Shown here: piece by piece, positions 41,115 through 48,836 of the stretch
Numbering within the stretch: the stretch's first letter is position 1
How the letters are laid out: the number at the start of each line of letters is the position of its first letter
NCBI RefSeq assembly: GCF_003626635.1
Contig: NZ_RAZT01000021.1
Span: forward strand, 1-64,000
Length of the DNA stretch: 64,000 bases
Direction of reading: 5' to 3'
DNA from: Micromonospora musae
GTDB taxonomy: Bacteria; Actinomycetota; Actinomycetes; Mycobacteriales; Micromonosporaceae
Program-made: the position numbers and the translations under genes
The notes under the pieces: model-generated
Told to the model about the DNA's origin: nothing
Seen by the model: the letters and a program-made list of their open reading frames with translations, nothing else
The model's database searches: none

Positions 41115-44100
41115 CGTTCTCCCCCGAACCGAAGCTGCGCCGCGGACACCCGCTGCCGGATGCCGACGGCGATGAAGGTGCTGGCGGCGAGCGCCGCCAA
41201 CAACAGGCCGACCGCGGTCAGCCCGATCGGCGCCCACGGCAGCGTGAAGACCGCCTCGGGCACCGGCCGGCCGGCGGCCGGCGTGAGGATGACCAGGGGC
41301 GCCATGGTGGCGCCGACGGCCGCGCCGAGCAGCAGCCCCACTCCGACGCCGATACCGGCGAGGAAGGTCTGTTCGGCGAGCAGCGCCCGGGCCAGTAGCC
41401 GGGGGGTCGCGCCGAGCGTGTTCAGCACCGTGAACTCGGGCAGCCGGCGCCGGGCGGTGGCCCAGACGTCGACCAGGAGACCGACCAGTGCGAGCAGCAC
41501 CGAGCCGAGCGCGGCGGCGACCAGTCCGACGTGGGCGCCCCGCCAGTACGGGTCCTTCTCCGCCGCCGCCGCCACCTCTCGACGGTCGAGGACGGTGACT
41601 CCGGCGAGCCCGGCGGCCGCCTGAGCCGTGGCGGTCTCCTCGCCGGTGGCGGAGCCGACCCACCACTCCGATGTCGGCCGGATGGCCCCGCCGTCGCGGA
41701 TCAGCCAGTCGACCGCCGCCGGAAGATCCAGCAGCACGCCGTCACCGGCCGCACCGGGGATCGCGTCCGCCTCGCCGACGAGCTTCACCGGCAGCGTGGT
41801 GCCGGAGAGCGCCAGGTCCACCGTGTCGCCGATGTTCAAACTCAGCTCTTCCCGGACCCGCGGGGTCATGACGGCCGCCACCGGCTTCTGCTCGCAGTCG
41901 GGTACGACGACGAACCGCGACGTGGTCTGGAAGGCGAACTGTCCACCCGGGACGATGATCGCCGACCGGTCGGCGGCGACGCTGCCGCCTGTCGCGTCGG
42001 CCCGTTGCGGCAGGTCGCTCTCCGGGACGCGGAGCACCCAGCTGTTGTCGAGGGCGAGCGGCCGCGCTGCCCCGTCCGCTCCGGCCAGCCGCAGGTCGGT
42101 GATCCGCAACCGGTAGAGGGTTCCGGCCGTCTCGCCACCGTCGGCCTCGAAGCCGGCCAGCCGCAGCGGTGCGTCGCCGACGGCCGGCAGTTCGACGGTG
42201 AACCGGACGGCGCGGCCGTCGCTGCCGGCGGTCGCCGCCGGCAGCCGCCAGGCGTGTCCGTTCGCGCTGGTCACCAGCAGCGACACGGTGACCTGGACGG
42301 GACGCTCCGCGCGTTCGACGGGGGTGCGGACGACGCCGCTGATCTTCCTGGTGCCGGCGGGCAGGTCCAGCCCGGCCGCGGTGCCGCGCGTCTCGACCAT
42401 CCGTTGGTACAGCTGCGACACCGGTTCGTCCGTCAACTGGTCGTTGAAGCGCACCGTTTCGGCAGCGTTGGCCGCGTCGAGACTGAGCACGGTGACCGGG
42501 AGGTTGGCCCGACCGATGCGCACCTCGTCCCGCCAGGCCGGCAGGGCCTGCTCGACGCCGGGCAGCGCGGCGAGTTGACCGGCCCGGTCGACCGGGGCGG
42601 CGCCGCTGCGCTCGGTCAGTCGCAGGTCGGCGCCGACCGTGTGGTCGGCCTGGTCGACCTGGGAGCGCTCGCCGGTGGCGACCAACGACCAGGCGAGCGT
42701 GCTGCCGCCGACGGCGAGGGCGAGCAGCAGCACCGGACCGGCGTGCGGACGCCGGCCGGCCTGCCACATGCCGAACATGGTGGCGGTCCACGGCCGCCGG
42801 TCGACGAACCGTTCGGCGAAGCGGGTGGCCGGGGGCAGCAGTCGCAGCGCCACGACCGCCCCGGCGAGCACGCCCAGCGTCGGCGCGGCGACCAGCAGCG
42901 GGTCGATACCGAGCTGGCCGCCGCTGCCGGCCAGCGGCGAGGCGTACTGGTGCAGCTGCACCCAGGCGAGCACGGCGAGGCCGACCAGCACCAGGTCGAG
43001 GCTGGCGCGCTGGACCGCGACGCCGCGCCGCGGCCGTGAGCGGGCGGCCATGTCGGCCACGTACGTACCGGCGCCGCGCAGCGTGGGGGCGACCATCGCC
43101 ACCAGGCAGCCCGCGGCGGTCGCCGCCGCGGCCGCCCAGAGCAGGGCGCTGGCGCCGGCGGCGGGTCCGGTCGTGCCCTCGGGGCGCAGGTGACGCAGCG
43201 CCTCCCCGGCGGCCAGCGGGCCAAGCAGCGCGGCCGGGGCGACCACCAGGGTGGCTTCCCGGGCGGCGAGCCCGGCGAGTTGCCGGCGTGCGGCGCCTCG
43301 GGCGCGCAGCAGCGCGTTCTGCGCGCGGCGGTCCTCGTGCAGCAGCGCGGCGACGAGCACCAACGCGTACCCACCGAGCACCATGATCAGCAGCAACGGG
43401 GTGGTGAGCGCGGATCGGCCGACCAGGTCGGCTCGAGCCATCCGGTCCAGTAGTTGGTCGACCCGGGTCACGATCTGCGCGGACGCGCCGAGGTCGGCGG
43501 CGGCCGGCAGGTCAGCCGCCGCGTCGACGGCGGCCTGCCGGACCGCGTCCACCCGGGAAGGCTCCACGGTCGTGAGGTCCGGCTCGACCATCCAGGAGGC
43601 GGAGACGGAGCCCGGGAAGGTGGCGACGAAGTCCGCGGGGTCGAGCACGAACGGTCCGTACGACGTGCCCGAGGTGGCCGCCGCGTCGCCGCTGCCCGTA
43701 CCGACGCCGGGCGCGAGCCGCCAGTACGGGTCTGCGGGGTCGTGGGGCCGCCAGGTGCCGGCGAGCACCACCGGCTCGCTCCGATCCGTGCGGCGGTCCC
43801 GCAGCGGCACCTGCTCACCCGGTTCGAGTCCGAGCGCCGCGGCCACCTTCTCCGGCAGCGTCACCTGCGCGGGCCGCGCGCCCGCCACCGGCCACGCGCC
43901 GGCGGTCAGGTCGGCGCGCCCGGCCAGGTTCTCCATGGTCACCAGGTTGGCGAAGACCGCCTCGCCGCCGGGGCGCGCCGCCGGGCCGAGGTCACCGGTC
44001 AGTTCCCTGCCGGTGCCGTAGCGGGCGGCGACGACGGTGGCTCGGGCACCTCCGAGACCGCGGGCGAACTCGTTCCGGACGGCCCGGTCGCGGGTCGCGA

Positions 44101-44311
44101 ACTCGTCGGCGTCCGCGCCGGCCGACCCGCTCACCAGCAGGCTCCGCTCCTCGGCCGAGGCGGCCGCCACCAGCGCCCGCTGGCCGGCGTCCACCGCCCG
44201 GCGGTTGTACTCGGAGAGGCCGGTCACCAGCGCCACCGCGACCAGCGCGGCGATCACGGCGGCCGCCAGCAGGCCTCGCGCCTCGCGGGCCCGCCTCCAC
44301 ACCAACTTCAT
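41111..44311 (-). CDS. FtsX-type ABC transporter permease (first, very large)
   Basis: 1,066-residue membrane protein, first gene of the operon. The N-terminal helix AAAVIAALVAVALVTG (about 15-33) is followed by about 250 extracytoplasmic residues, an FtsX-like block of helices, a second large outside domain (about 530-870) and a final FtsX block near the C-terminus (VAAALGSVLLALVGLLVDV, FLAGIGVGVGLLLGAAVG). This duplicated layout is typical of giant actinomycete permeases. ATG 44311 has GGGGAGGG upstream. The gene stands alone at the head of an operon facing the LigD-type gene end. Confidence 0.87.
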   Translation of the reverse strand: MKLVWRRAREARGLLAAAVIAALVAVALVTGLSEYNRRAVDAGQRALVAAASAEERSLLVSGSAGADADEFATRDRAVRNEFARGLGGARATVVAARYGTGRELTGDLGPAARPGGEAVFANLVTMENLAGRADLTAGAWPVAGARPAQVTLPEKVAAALGLEPGEQVPLRDRRTDRSEPVVLAGTWRPHDPADPYWRLAPGVGTGSGDAAATSGTSYGPFVLDPADFVATFPGSVSASWMVEPDLTTVEPSRVDAVRQAAVDAAADLPAAADLGASAQIVTRVDQLLDRMARADLVGRSALTTPLLLIMVLGGYALVLVAALLHEDRRAQNALLRARGAARRQLAGLAAREATLVVAPAALLGPLAAGEALRHLRPEGTTGPAAGASALLWAAAAATAAGCLVAMVAPTLRGAGTYVADMAARSRPRRGVAVQRASLDLVLVGLAVLAWVQLHQYASPLAGSGGQLGIDPLLVAAPTLGVLAGAVVALRLLPPATRFAERFVDRRPWTATMFGMWQAGRRPHAGPVLLLALAVGGSTLAWSLVATGERSQVDQADHTVGADLRLTERSGAAPVDRAGQLAALPGVEQALPAWRDEVRIGRANLPVTVLSLDAANAAETVRFNDQLTDEPVSQLYQRMVETRGTAAGLDLPAGTRKISGVVRTPVERAERPVQVTVSLLVTSANGHAWRLPAATAGSDGRAVRFTVELPAVGDAPLRLAGFEADGGETAGTLYRLRITDLRLAGADGAARPLALDNSWVLRVPESDLPQRADATGGSVAADRSAIIVPGGQFAFQTTSRFVVVPDCEQKPVAAVMTPRVREELSLNIGDTVDLALSGTTLPVKLVGEADAIPGAAGDGVLLDLPAAVDWLIRDGGAIRPTSEWWVGSATGEETATAQAAAGLAGVTVLDRREVAAAAEKDPYWRGAHVGLVAAALGSVLLALVGLLVDVWATARRRLPEFTVLNTLGATPRLLARALLAEQTFLAGIGVGVGLLLGAAVGATMAPLVILTPAAGRPVPEAVFTLPWAPIGLTAVGLLLAALAASTFIAVGIRQRVSAAQLRFGGER

Positions 44312-44339
44312 CCGATGCCCTCCCCTGGCCCAGCGGGCC

Positions 44340-44400
44340 GAATCGACCAGGGAGAGCGGTCACGGCACGGAAAAGGTTCCGCCCGTTACATGATCGTTAC
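44340..44400 (-). promoter_or_regulatory. Candidate promoter region of the ABC operon
   Basis: On the minus strand GGAACC lies about 60 bp upstream of ATG 44311 and is followed after 16 bp by CGCTC, similar to ECF sigma promoters. Just upstream is GTAACGATCATGTAAC, an imperfect dyad with an A/T-rich centre. Both are weak, pattern-based calls. Confidence 0.25.
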
Positions 44401-44412
44401 CCTCGGCATCCG

Positions 44413-45441
44413 CTAACGGGGCCGGTCGCGGTCCCGCGAGGGCTGCACCCGCTTCGGCTCGCCCGGCATCTTCGGATGGTCCGGCGGGTAGGGGAGGTCA
44501 CCCTGACCGGCCGCCGCGTCGCGGTCGGCCCAGTCGAGCAGCGGGGAGATGTCCCACGGGGCGTCGTCGATGCCGGCGTGCGGATCGCCGTGCTCGGCGA
44601 GCCGGGGCGGGACGGTCGCCAGGTCGAAGTCGTCCGGCTCGACGTCGGGCAGTTCTTCCCAGGTGACCGGCGTGGAGACGGTGGCGCGGGCGTTGGCCCG
44701 CAGCGAGTACGCGCAGGCGATGGTGCGGTCGCGGGCCATCTGGTTGTAGTCGACGAAGACCCGGCTGCCGCGCTCCTCCTTCCACCAGGAGGTGGTGACC
44801 AGTTCGGGGCGGCGCCGCTCCAGCTCCCGGGCCAGCGCGATGGTGGCCCGGCGCACCTCGACGAACGTCCAGCGGGGCTGGATGCGCAGGTAGACGTGCA
44901 CGCCCCGGCCGCCGGAGGTCTTCGGCCAGCCGGGCACGCCCAGCTCGTCGAGGAGGGCGCGCAGCTCACCGGCGGCCTGAGCCGCGTGGGTGAAGTCGGT
45001 GCCCGGCTGCGGGTCGAGGTCGACGCGCAGCTCGTCGGGGTGGTCGACGGCGGCGGAGCGCACCGGCCACGGATGGAACACCACGGTGCCCATCTGCGCG
45101 GCCCACGCCACGTGAGCCAGGTCGGCGGGGCAGAGCTCGGCGGCCGTTCGCCCACTCGGGAAGGTGATCTCGGCGGTCTCCACCCACGGCGGCACGCCCC
45201 GGGTCGGTATCCGCTTCTGGAAGAACATCTCCCCCTCGACGCCCTCGGGGAAGCGCTGCAGCGTCGTGGGCCGGTCGCGCAGGGCCCGCAGGATGCCGTC
45301 GCCCACCGAGAGGTAGTAACGGAAGACGTCGGCCTTGGTGAAGCCCCGCTGCGGAAAGATCACGCGGTCCGGGCTGGTGAGCCGTACGGTGTGCCCGGCC
45401 ACCTCGATCTCGGTGACCGCTGCCTTCGTGGTGCCACCCAT
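44413..45441 (-). CDS. LigD-type polymerase-domain protein (non-homologous end joining)
   Basis: 342-residue archaeo-eukaryotic primase-fold polymerase as found in the polymerase domain of LigD. Motifs: TSPDRVIFPQ start, HPWPVRSAAVDHPDELRVDLDP with the catalytic DxD, KTSGGRGVHVYL, and VDYNQMARDRTIACAYS. The separate ligase at 33175 is 10 kb away, so ligase and polymerase are encoded apart. It fills gaps at breaks, preferring ribonucleotides in studied relatives. A TATGGT box on the minus strand (45453-45448) starts 12 bp before ATG 45441, and there is no ribosome binding site, so the transcript is likely leaderless. Confidence 0.9.
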   Translation of the reverse strand: MGGTTKAAVTEIEVAGHTVRLTSPDRVIFPQRGFTKADVFRYYLSVGDGILRALRDRPTTLQRFPEGVEGEMFFQKRIPTRGVPPWVETAEITFPSGRTAAELCPADLAHVAWAAQMGTVVFHPWPVRSAAVDHPDELRVDLDPQPGTDFTHAAQAAGELRALLDELGVPGWPKTSGGRGVHVYLRIQPRWTFVEVRRATIALARELERRRPELVTTSWWKEERGSRVFVDYNQMARDRTIACAYSLRANARATVSTPVTWEELPDVEPDDFDLATVPPRLAEHGDPHAGIDDAPWDISPLLDWADRDAAAGQGDLPYPPDHPKMPGEPKRVQPSRDRDRPR

Positions 45442-45447
45442 CAGGCG

Positions 45448-45482
45448 ACCATATGCGAAGCCTCCGACATCCGGCGTACGGT
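45448..45482. promoter_or_regulatory. Divergent leaderless promoters for the LigD-type gene and msrB
   Basis: TATGGT on the minus strand (45453-45448) is 12 bp before ATG 45441, and TACGGT on the plus strand (45477-45482) is 12 bp before GTG 45489. The start codons are only 47 bp apart, so the promoters overlap and transcription of one may hinder the other. Confidence 0.55.
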
Positions 45483-45488
45483 TGCCGG

Positions 45489-45893
45489 GTGAGTCTGGAA
45501 GACACCGAACTGCCCCGCACCGAGGACGAGTGGCGGGTCCGGCTGACCCCGGAGGAGTTCCGGGTGCTGCGCGAGGCCGGCACCGAGCGCGCCTTCACCG
45601 GCGAGTACGTCGACACGAAGACCCAGGGGGTCTACCACTGCCGCGCCTGCGGGCTGGAACTCTTTTCCAGCGACACGAAGTTCGACTCGCACTGCGGGTG
45701 GCCCAGCTTCGACGACGCCATCCCCGGTCGGGTGAAGGAGATCGAGGACCGCAGCCTCGGCATGTCCCGTACGGAGATCCGCTGTGCGCGCTGCGACAGC
45801 CACCTGGGTCACGTGTTCCGGGGTGAGGGCTTCACCGCGAACGACACCCGGCACTGCGTCAACTCGCTCTCCATCCGCCTCGAACCCCGCTGA
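45489..45893 (+). CDS. msrB: Peptide-methionine (R)-S-oxide reductase MsrB
   Basis: Repairs oxidised methionine (R epimer) in proteins using thioredoxin. 134 residues. Two zinc-binding CxxC pairs (Cys51/54 and Cys99/102), the HCGWPSF substrate loop and catalytic Cys123 in RHCVNS are all present. GTG 45489 is chosen over an in-frame ATG at 45453 because TACGGT lies 12 bp upstream and the extension lacks family similarity. A terminator hairpin follows. Confidence 0.93.
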   Translation: MSLEDTELPRTEDEWRVRLTPEEFRVLREAGTERAFTGEYVDTKTQGVYHCRACGLELFSSDTKFDSHCGWPSFDDAIPGRVKEIEDRSLGMSRTEIRCARCDSHLGHVFRGEGFTANDTRHCVNSLSIRLEPR

Positions 45894-45923
45894 CCGAGCC
45901 TCGCTGAGGCGACCCCGCTGACG

Positions 45924-45956
45924 GAGCCCGGCGGCCGGCCCCGGCTCGCCGGGCTC
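45924..45956. terminator. Bidirectional hairpin between msrB and the DUF305 gene
   Basis: GAGCCCGGCG (45924-45933) pairs with CGCCGGGCTC (45947-45956), ending at the stop of the convergent gene. Confidence 0.65.
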
Positions 45957-46536
45957 AGTCGACGGCGGCCGGCGTACCCGTGATGAGCGGCACCTGCGCG
46001 GTACGCGACTGCTCGATCCGCCGGGCGAGGTCGCGCACCCGCTCGTCGGTGCCGGCGGCCAGCTGGGCACGGGCCAGGTCGGCCGCCGCCTGCTGATGCT
46101 CGGCGAGCACCTCGCGCAGCACGGCGTCGACCTCGGCGCCGGTGGCCTCCCGCAACCGCGCCAGGTCGGTGGCGGAGACTCCGTGCCCCGAGTGGTCGTG
46201 CCGGCGCGGGTCCGGTCCGGGGCCGGCGGCGGCCAGCCAGGCGCGCATGGTGGCCAGTTCGTCGGTCTCGGTCGCACCGATCGCGGCGACCAGCGTCCGC
46301 AGCTCCTGGTCGGCGATCCGGTCCCGGGTCGACCGGACGATGTCCAGGGTCTGCTCGGTGTGCGCGGCCATCATGTTCAGGAAGATCAGATCGATGCCGC
46401 TCGGCGACGGCAGGGCGGCGTCCGCGCTCGGCGCGGTGGCCACCGGCGGTACGGGGGTCCCCGTCGGGGTCGGGCCGGCCGCGCAGCCGGCCAGCAGCAC
46501 GGCGGCGAGCGGGACCACCACGCGCAGCCGGGTCAT
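45955..46536 (-). CDS. DUF305 lipoprotein
   Basis: 193 residues. The lipobox LLAGC (Cys18) ends a short signal. The DUF305 four-helix domain has IFLNMMAAHTEQTLDIV and a second His-rich patch RRHDHSGHG (around 120) followed by the helix EVLAEHQQAAADL. His/Met patterns of this kind suggest metal binding, often copper or iron (ferritin-like fold). ATG 46536 has GGGAG upstream. It lies 73 bp downstream of the LPMO gene on the same strand; a co-factor link (copper) between the two is possible but only inference. Confidence 0.82.
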   Translation of the reverse strand: MTRLRVVVPLAAVLLAGCAAGPTPTGTPVPPVATAPSADAALPSPSGIDLIFLNMMAAHTEQTLDIVRSTRDRIADQELRTLVAAIGATETDELATMRAWLAAAGPGPDPRRHDHSGHGVSATDLARLREATGAEVDAVLREVLAEHQQAAADLARAQLAAGTDERVRDLARRIEQSRTAQVPLITGTPAAVD

Positions 46537-46609
46537 GTCGATCTCCCGCCCCCGGCCGGCGGGGACGGGGGCGCGGCCCGGTGCTGGGACACCGGCCGCG
46601 CCCGTAGGG

Positions 46610-47344
46610 TCAGATCCGGCTCCACAGCGCGGGCACGTTCGGCGGTTCCCAGCCGGCGATGGCGGTGTGCGCCTGCCGGCAGCGGTAGGTCGCGCCGCCG
46701 TAGGTGACCTGGTCGTTGGCCTGGTAGGCGCGGCCCGCCGTCCAGGTGCCACCCGAGGCGGGCGGCGGAGTGGGCGGGGTCGGCGTCGGAGTCGGGGTCG
46801 GCGTCGGCGTGGGCGTGGGTCCGGGGCCGCCACCGCCGCCGATCTGGAGATCCACACAGGAGTAGAACGCGTTGGCGGTGTCGGCGATGTTCCAGATGGC
46901 GAGGAGCTTCTGCCGGCCGGAGAAGCCGTTCAGGTTGACGGTGTGCGAGACCGTCGCCCCGGGCTGCTGGCCGTTGCCGTTGACGACGGCCACCCGGGTG
47001 TTCCCGATGTAGTACTCCCAGTTGCTGGTGGCGTGCCGGGCCGTGTTGATCCAGGTGAACGTCACCGTGTTGCCGACCGAGGTGGCCGGCCAGCCCCGGC
47101 TGTCGTCGTTGAGGACGGCGAAGTGGGCGATGTTGGCGTGGCAGTTGCGCAGCCCCTTCGGCCCCTCGACGCTCTGCGGCTCGTACTTGATCTGCCCGCA
47201 GTCGGGGACCCGGTTCTGCGCGCAGAGCGCCTGCCGGCTCGGTGGCGAGGAGATGTAGCCGTGGGCCTGGGCGGGGGCCGCGACGGCGAGCGAGGAGAGG
47301 ACGGCGCCCGCCGCCACGACCGGGAGGGTGATCCTTCGACGCAT
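46610..47344 (-). CDS. AA10 lytic polysaccharide monooxygenase with CBM5/12
   Basis: Secreted copper enzyme that cleaves crystalline chitin or cellulose oxidatively; 244 residues. After the signal peptide, cleavage at AQA-HGY exposes His28, which with His104 (TARHATSNW) makes the copper histidine brace. Four Cys in the catalytic domain (CAQNRVPDCG, NCHA, SCVD) form disulfides. A Thr-Pro linker (about 177-193) leads to a C-terminal carbohydrate-binding module 5/12 (GTWTAGRAYQANDQVTYGGA, W-rich). The small size and CBM suggest chitin. ATG 47344 has GGAGGTG upstream. Confidence 0.92.
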   Translation of the reverse strand: MRRRITLPVVAAGAVLSSLAVAAPAQAHGYISSPPSRQALCAQNRVPDCGQIKYEPQSVEGPKGLRNCHANIAHFAVLNDDSRGWPATSVGNTVTFTWINTARHATSNWEYYIGNTRVAVVNGNGQQPGATVSHTVNLNGFSGRQKLLAIWNIADTANAFYSCVDLQIGGGGGPGPTPTPTPTPTPTPTPPTPPPASGGTWTAGRAYQANDQVTYGGATYRCRQAHTAIAGWEPPNVPALWSRI

Positions 47345-47379
47345 GTGGCACCTCCGCGGGGTGGTGAAGATGCCACCAA

Positions 47380-47430
47380 CATAAATTAAACTTTGTTAAC
47401 CGTAAAGACCTTCATCGATAAATGGGGGTA
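47380..47430 (-). promoter_or_regulatory. A/T-rich promoter/operator of the LPMO gene
   Basis: This is the most A/T-rich stretch in the window. On the minus strand it includes GGTTAACAAAGTTTAATTTATG, where TTAAC and GTTTAA form a gapped dyad (about 47388-47402), likely an operator for polysaccharide-induced control. Confidence 0.45.
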
Positions 47431-47444
47431 CGTTTTCCGAGGTC

Positions 47445-47720
47445 TCAGATCACCAACGTGCAGCCCTGCCCGTCCACCCGGTCGGCACTGTCGTCGTCGA
47501 GCCACACCCCGCCGGTGGCCAGGTAGCGGAACCGGTACTCCCCCGGGCGCAGCCGCACGGTCACCGTCCGGGTGCCGTCCCGACGCGGGACCAGTTCGTG
47601 TCGGCCGGGCTCCCAGCCGTTGAAGGAGCCGACCACGCTCACCACGCCGGGCGGCGCGTCCCGGGGCAGGCAGAAGGTGACCCGGGTCTGGTTGCCGAAG
47701 AGCCTGCTGCGCTTGATCAC
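47445..47720 (-). CDS. Stand-alone CBM48 (isoamylase N-terminal) glycogen-binding-like protein
   Basis: 91 residues forming just one early-set/CBM48 domain: VTFCLPRDAP, VSVVGSFNGWEPGRHEL, then RLRPGEYRFRYLATGGVWLDD. Such domains normally sit in branching enzymes or AMPK subunits; here no catalytic domain is attached. It may bind alpha-glucan or serve as a regulatory subunit. GTG 47720 has CTGGAGG seven bases upstream. It lies upstream of the LPMO gene on the same strand but separated by the A/T-rich promoter. Confidence 0.85.
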   Translation of the reverse strand: MIKRSRLFGNQTRVTFCLPRDAPPGVVSVVGSFNGWEPGRHELVPRRDGTRTVTVRLRPGEYRFRYLATGGVWLDDDSADRVDGQGCTLVI

Positions 47721-47878
47721 GAGGGTGCCTCCAGGGGCTCAGGGCGGTCTACCAGGCACAACGGGCGACACGCCGGAGCCGACACGCCGCCGGAGCCGGC
47801 GCGGATGCGGCATTCCTCCTGCTCCTGCCGCGACGCTGCCGCACCCTGTAGGCAAATGTCACAATTCGGGGGGTTCTG

Positions 47879-48139
47879 ATGGCGACCTGCGAGGTCTGCG
47901 GCAACGACTACTGGATGGCGTTCGAGGTGCGGACGGTCAGCGGCGACACCCACACCTTCGACAGCTTCGAGTGCGCGATCCACCGGCTGGCGCCGATCTG
48001 CGAGCACTGCCAGATCAAGATCGTGGGGCACGGGGTCGAGGTCAACGGCCGCTTCTTCTGCAGCGGGCACTGCGCCCGGGCGGTCGAGGGCGCACAGGGC
48101 GCCGAGATCCGCGACGCGGTCGGGGTACGCCCCTCCTGA
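47879..48139 (+). CDS. Small zinc-ribbon/metallothionein-like protein
   Basis: 86 residues with CEVCGND (Cys4, Cys7), FDSFECAIHRL, CEHCQIKIVGHGVEVNG and FFCSGHCARA. The regular Cys/His pairs indicate structural zinc. The pattern is common in actinomycetes, where it is annotated as prokaryotic metallothionein or hypothetical protein. ATG 47879 follows a G-run and a CACAAT -10-like box at 47860-47865. Function unknown. Confidence 0.78.
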   Translation: MATCEVCGNDYWMAFEVRTVSGDTHTFDSFECAIHRLAPICEHCQIKIVGHGVEVNGRFFCSGHCARAVEGAQGAEIRDAVGVRPS

Positions 48140-48158
48140 GCTCCGCAGGATCGCGGCC

Positions 48159-48164
48159 TACCAT
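48159..48164 (+). promoter_or_regulatory. -10 box TACCAT, leaderless spacing
   Basis: TACCAT starts 12 bp before ATG 48171, in the 31-bp gap after the small zinc protein. Confidence 0.45.
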
Positions 48165-48170
48165 CGCGGG

Positions 48171-48623
48171 ATGCCGCAGCAGACGATCGAGGTGCACACC
48201 GCCACCTTCGCCGACCTGGACACCCGTACCTTCCACGACCTGCTGAAGCTGCGGATCGACGTGTTCGTGGTCGAGCAGGAGTGTCCCTATCCGGAGCTGG
48301 ACGGCCGGGACCTCGAACCGGACACCCGGCACCTCTGGCTCACCGACGGCACGGCGCCGCTCGCGTACCTGCGGATCCTCGCCGACCCGGGCGGCGTGGC
48401 CCGGATCGGCCGGGTGCTGGTGGCCCCGTACGCCCGCGGCGGCGGTCACGCCGGCCGGTTGATGACCGAGGCGCTGGCCCTCGTCGGCGACCGGCCCTGC
48501 GTGCTGGAGGCGCAGTCGTACCTGGTCGACTTCTACGCTCGGCACGGCTTCACCGTCAGCGGCCCCGAGTACGTCGAGGACGGCATCCCGCACACCCCGA
48601 TGCGCCGCGATCCCGTCCGCTGA
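48171..48623 (+). CDS. ElaA-like GNAT acetyltransferase
   Basis: 150 residues. The ElaA pattern is clear: FHDLLKLRIDVFVVEQECPYPELDG, RHLWL, AYLRIL, IGRVLVAP, and AQSYLVDFYARHGF. The acetyl-CoA loop ARGGGHAGRLM is slightly altered. Substrate unknown. Supported start: ATG 48171 with TACCAT 12 bp upstream. Confidence 0.85.
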   Translation: MPQQTIEVHTATFADLDTRTFHDLLKLRIDVFVVEQECPYPELDGRDLEPDTRHLWLTDGTAPLAYLRILADPGGVARIGRVLVAPYARGGGHAGRLMTEALALVGDRPCVLEAQSYLVDFYARHGFTVSGPEYVEDGIPHTPMRRDPVR

Positions 48624-48685
48624 CCAGCGGCCAGCCGGGCGGCGCGGGCCCGCCGCGGTGTCCACGGCACCACAGCGCCTCGGGA

Positions 48686-48747
48686 CCTTCGGAGCTGATG
48701 TCGTGCCCAACTCGGGCACGATGTCGTGGACGACTCAGCTCCAAAGG
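48686..48747. repeat. Dispersed inverted repeat, GGAGCTGA/GATGTCG family, copy 2
   Basis: Outer arms CCTTCGGAGCTGA (48686-48698) and TCAGCTCCAAAGG (48735-48747) pair with one mismatch. Inside, CGTGCCC and GGGCACG (48702-48708, 48714-48720) form a second stem and GATGTCG occurs twice (48697, 48720). It matches the element at 13987-14067 in outer arms and GATGTCG doublet but not in the inner stem. It lies between convergent genes. Confidence 0.85.
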
Positions 48748-48836
48748 CTGCCCGAGGCAGTGCTACGCCGGTCGGGCCGGCACGGCGCCGCGACCCACCC
48801 GGCACCGCTCTCCGGCGAACGGCGCGACCGGTCTGC

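Noticed and set aside
39279..41624. A 781-codon plus-strand frame across the FtsX-type permease genes
   Set aside because: Gln/Arg/His-rich antisense shadow; the minus strand encodes clear membrane proteins.
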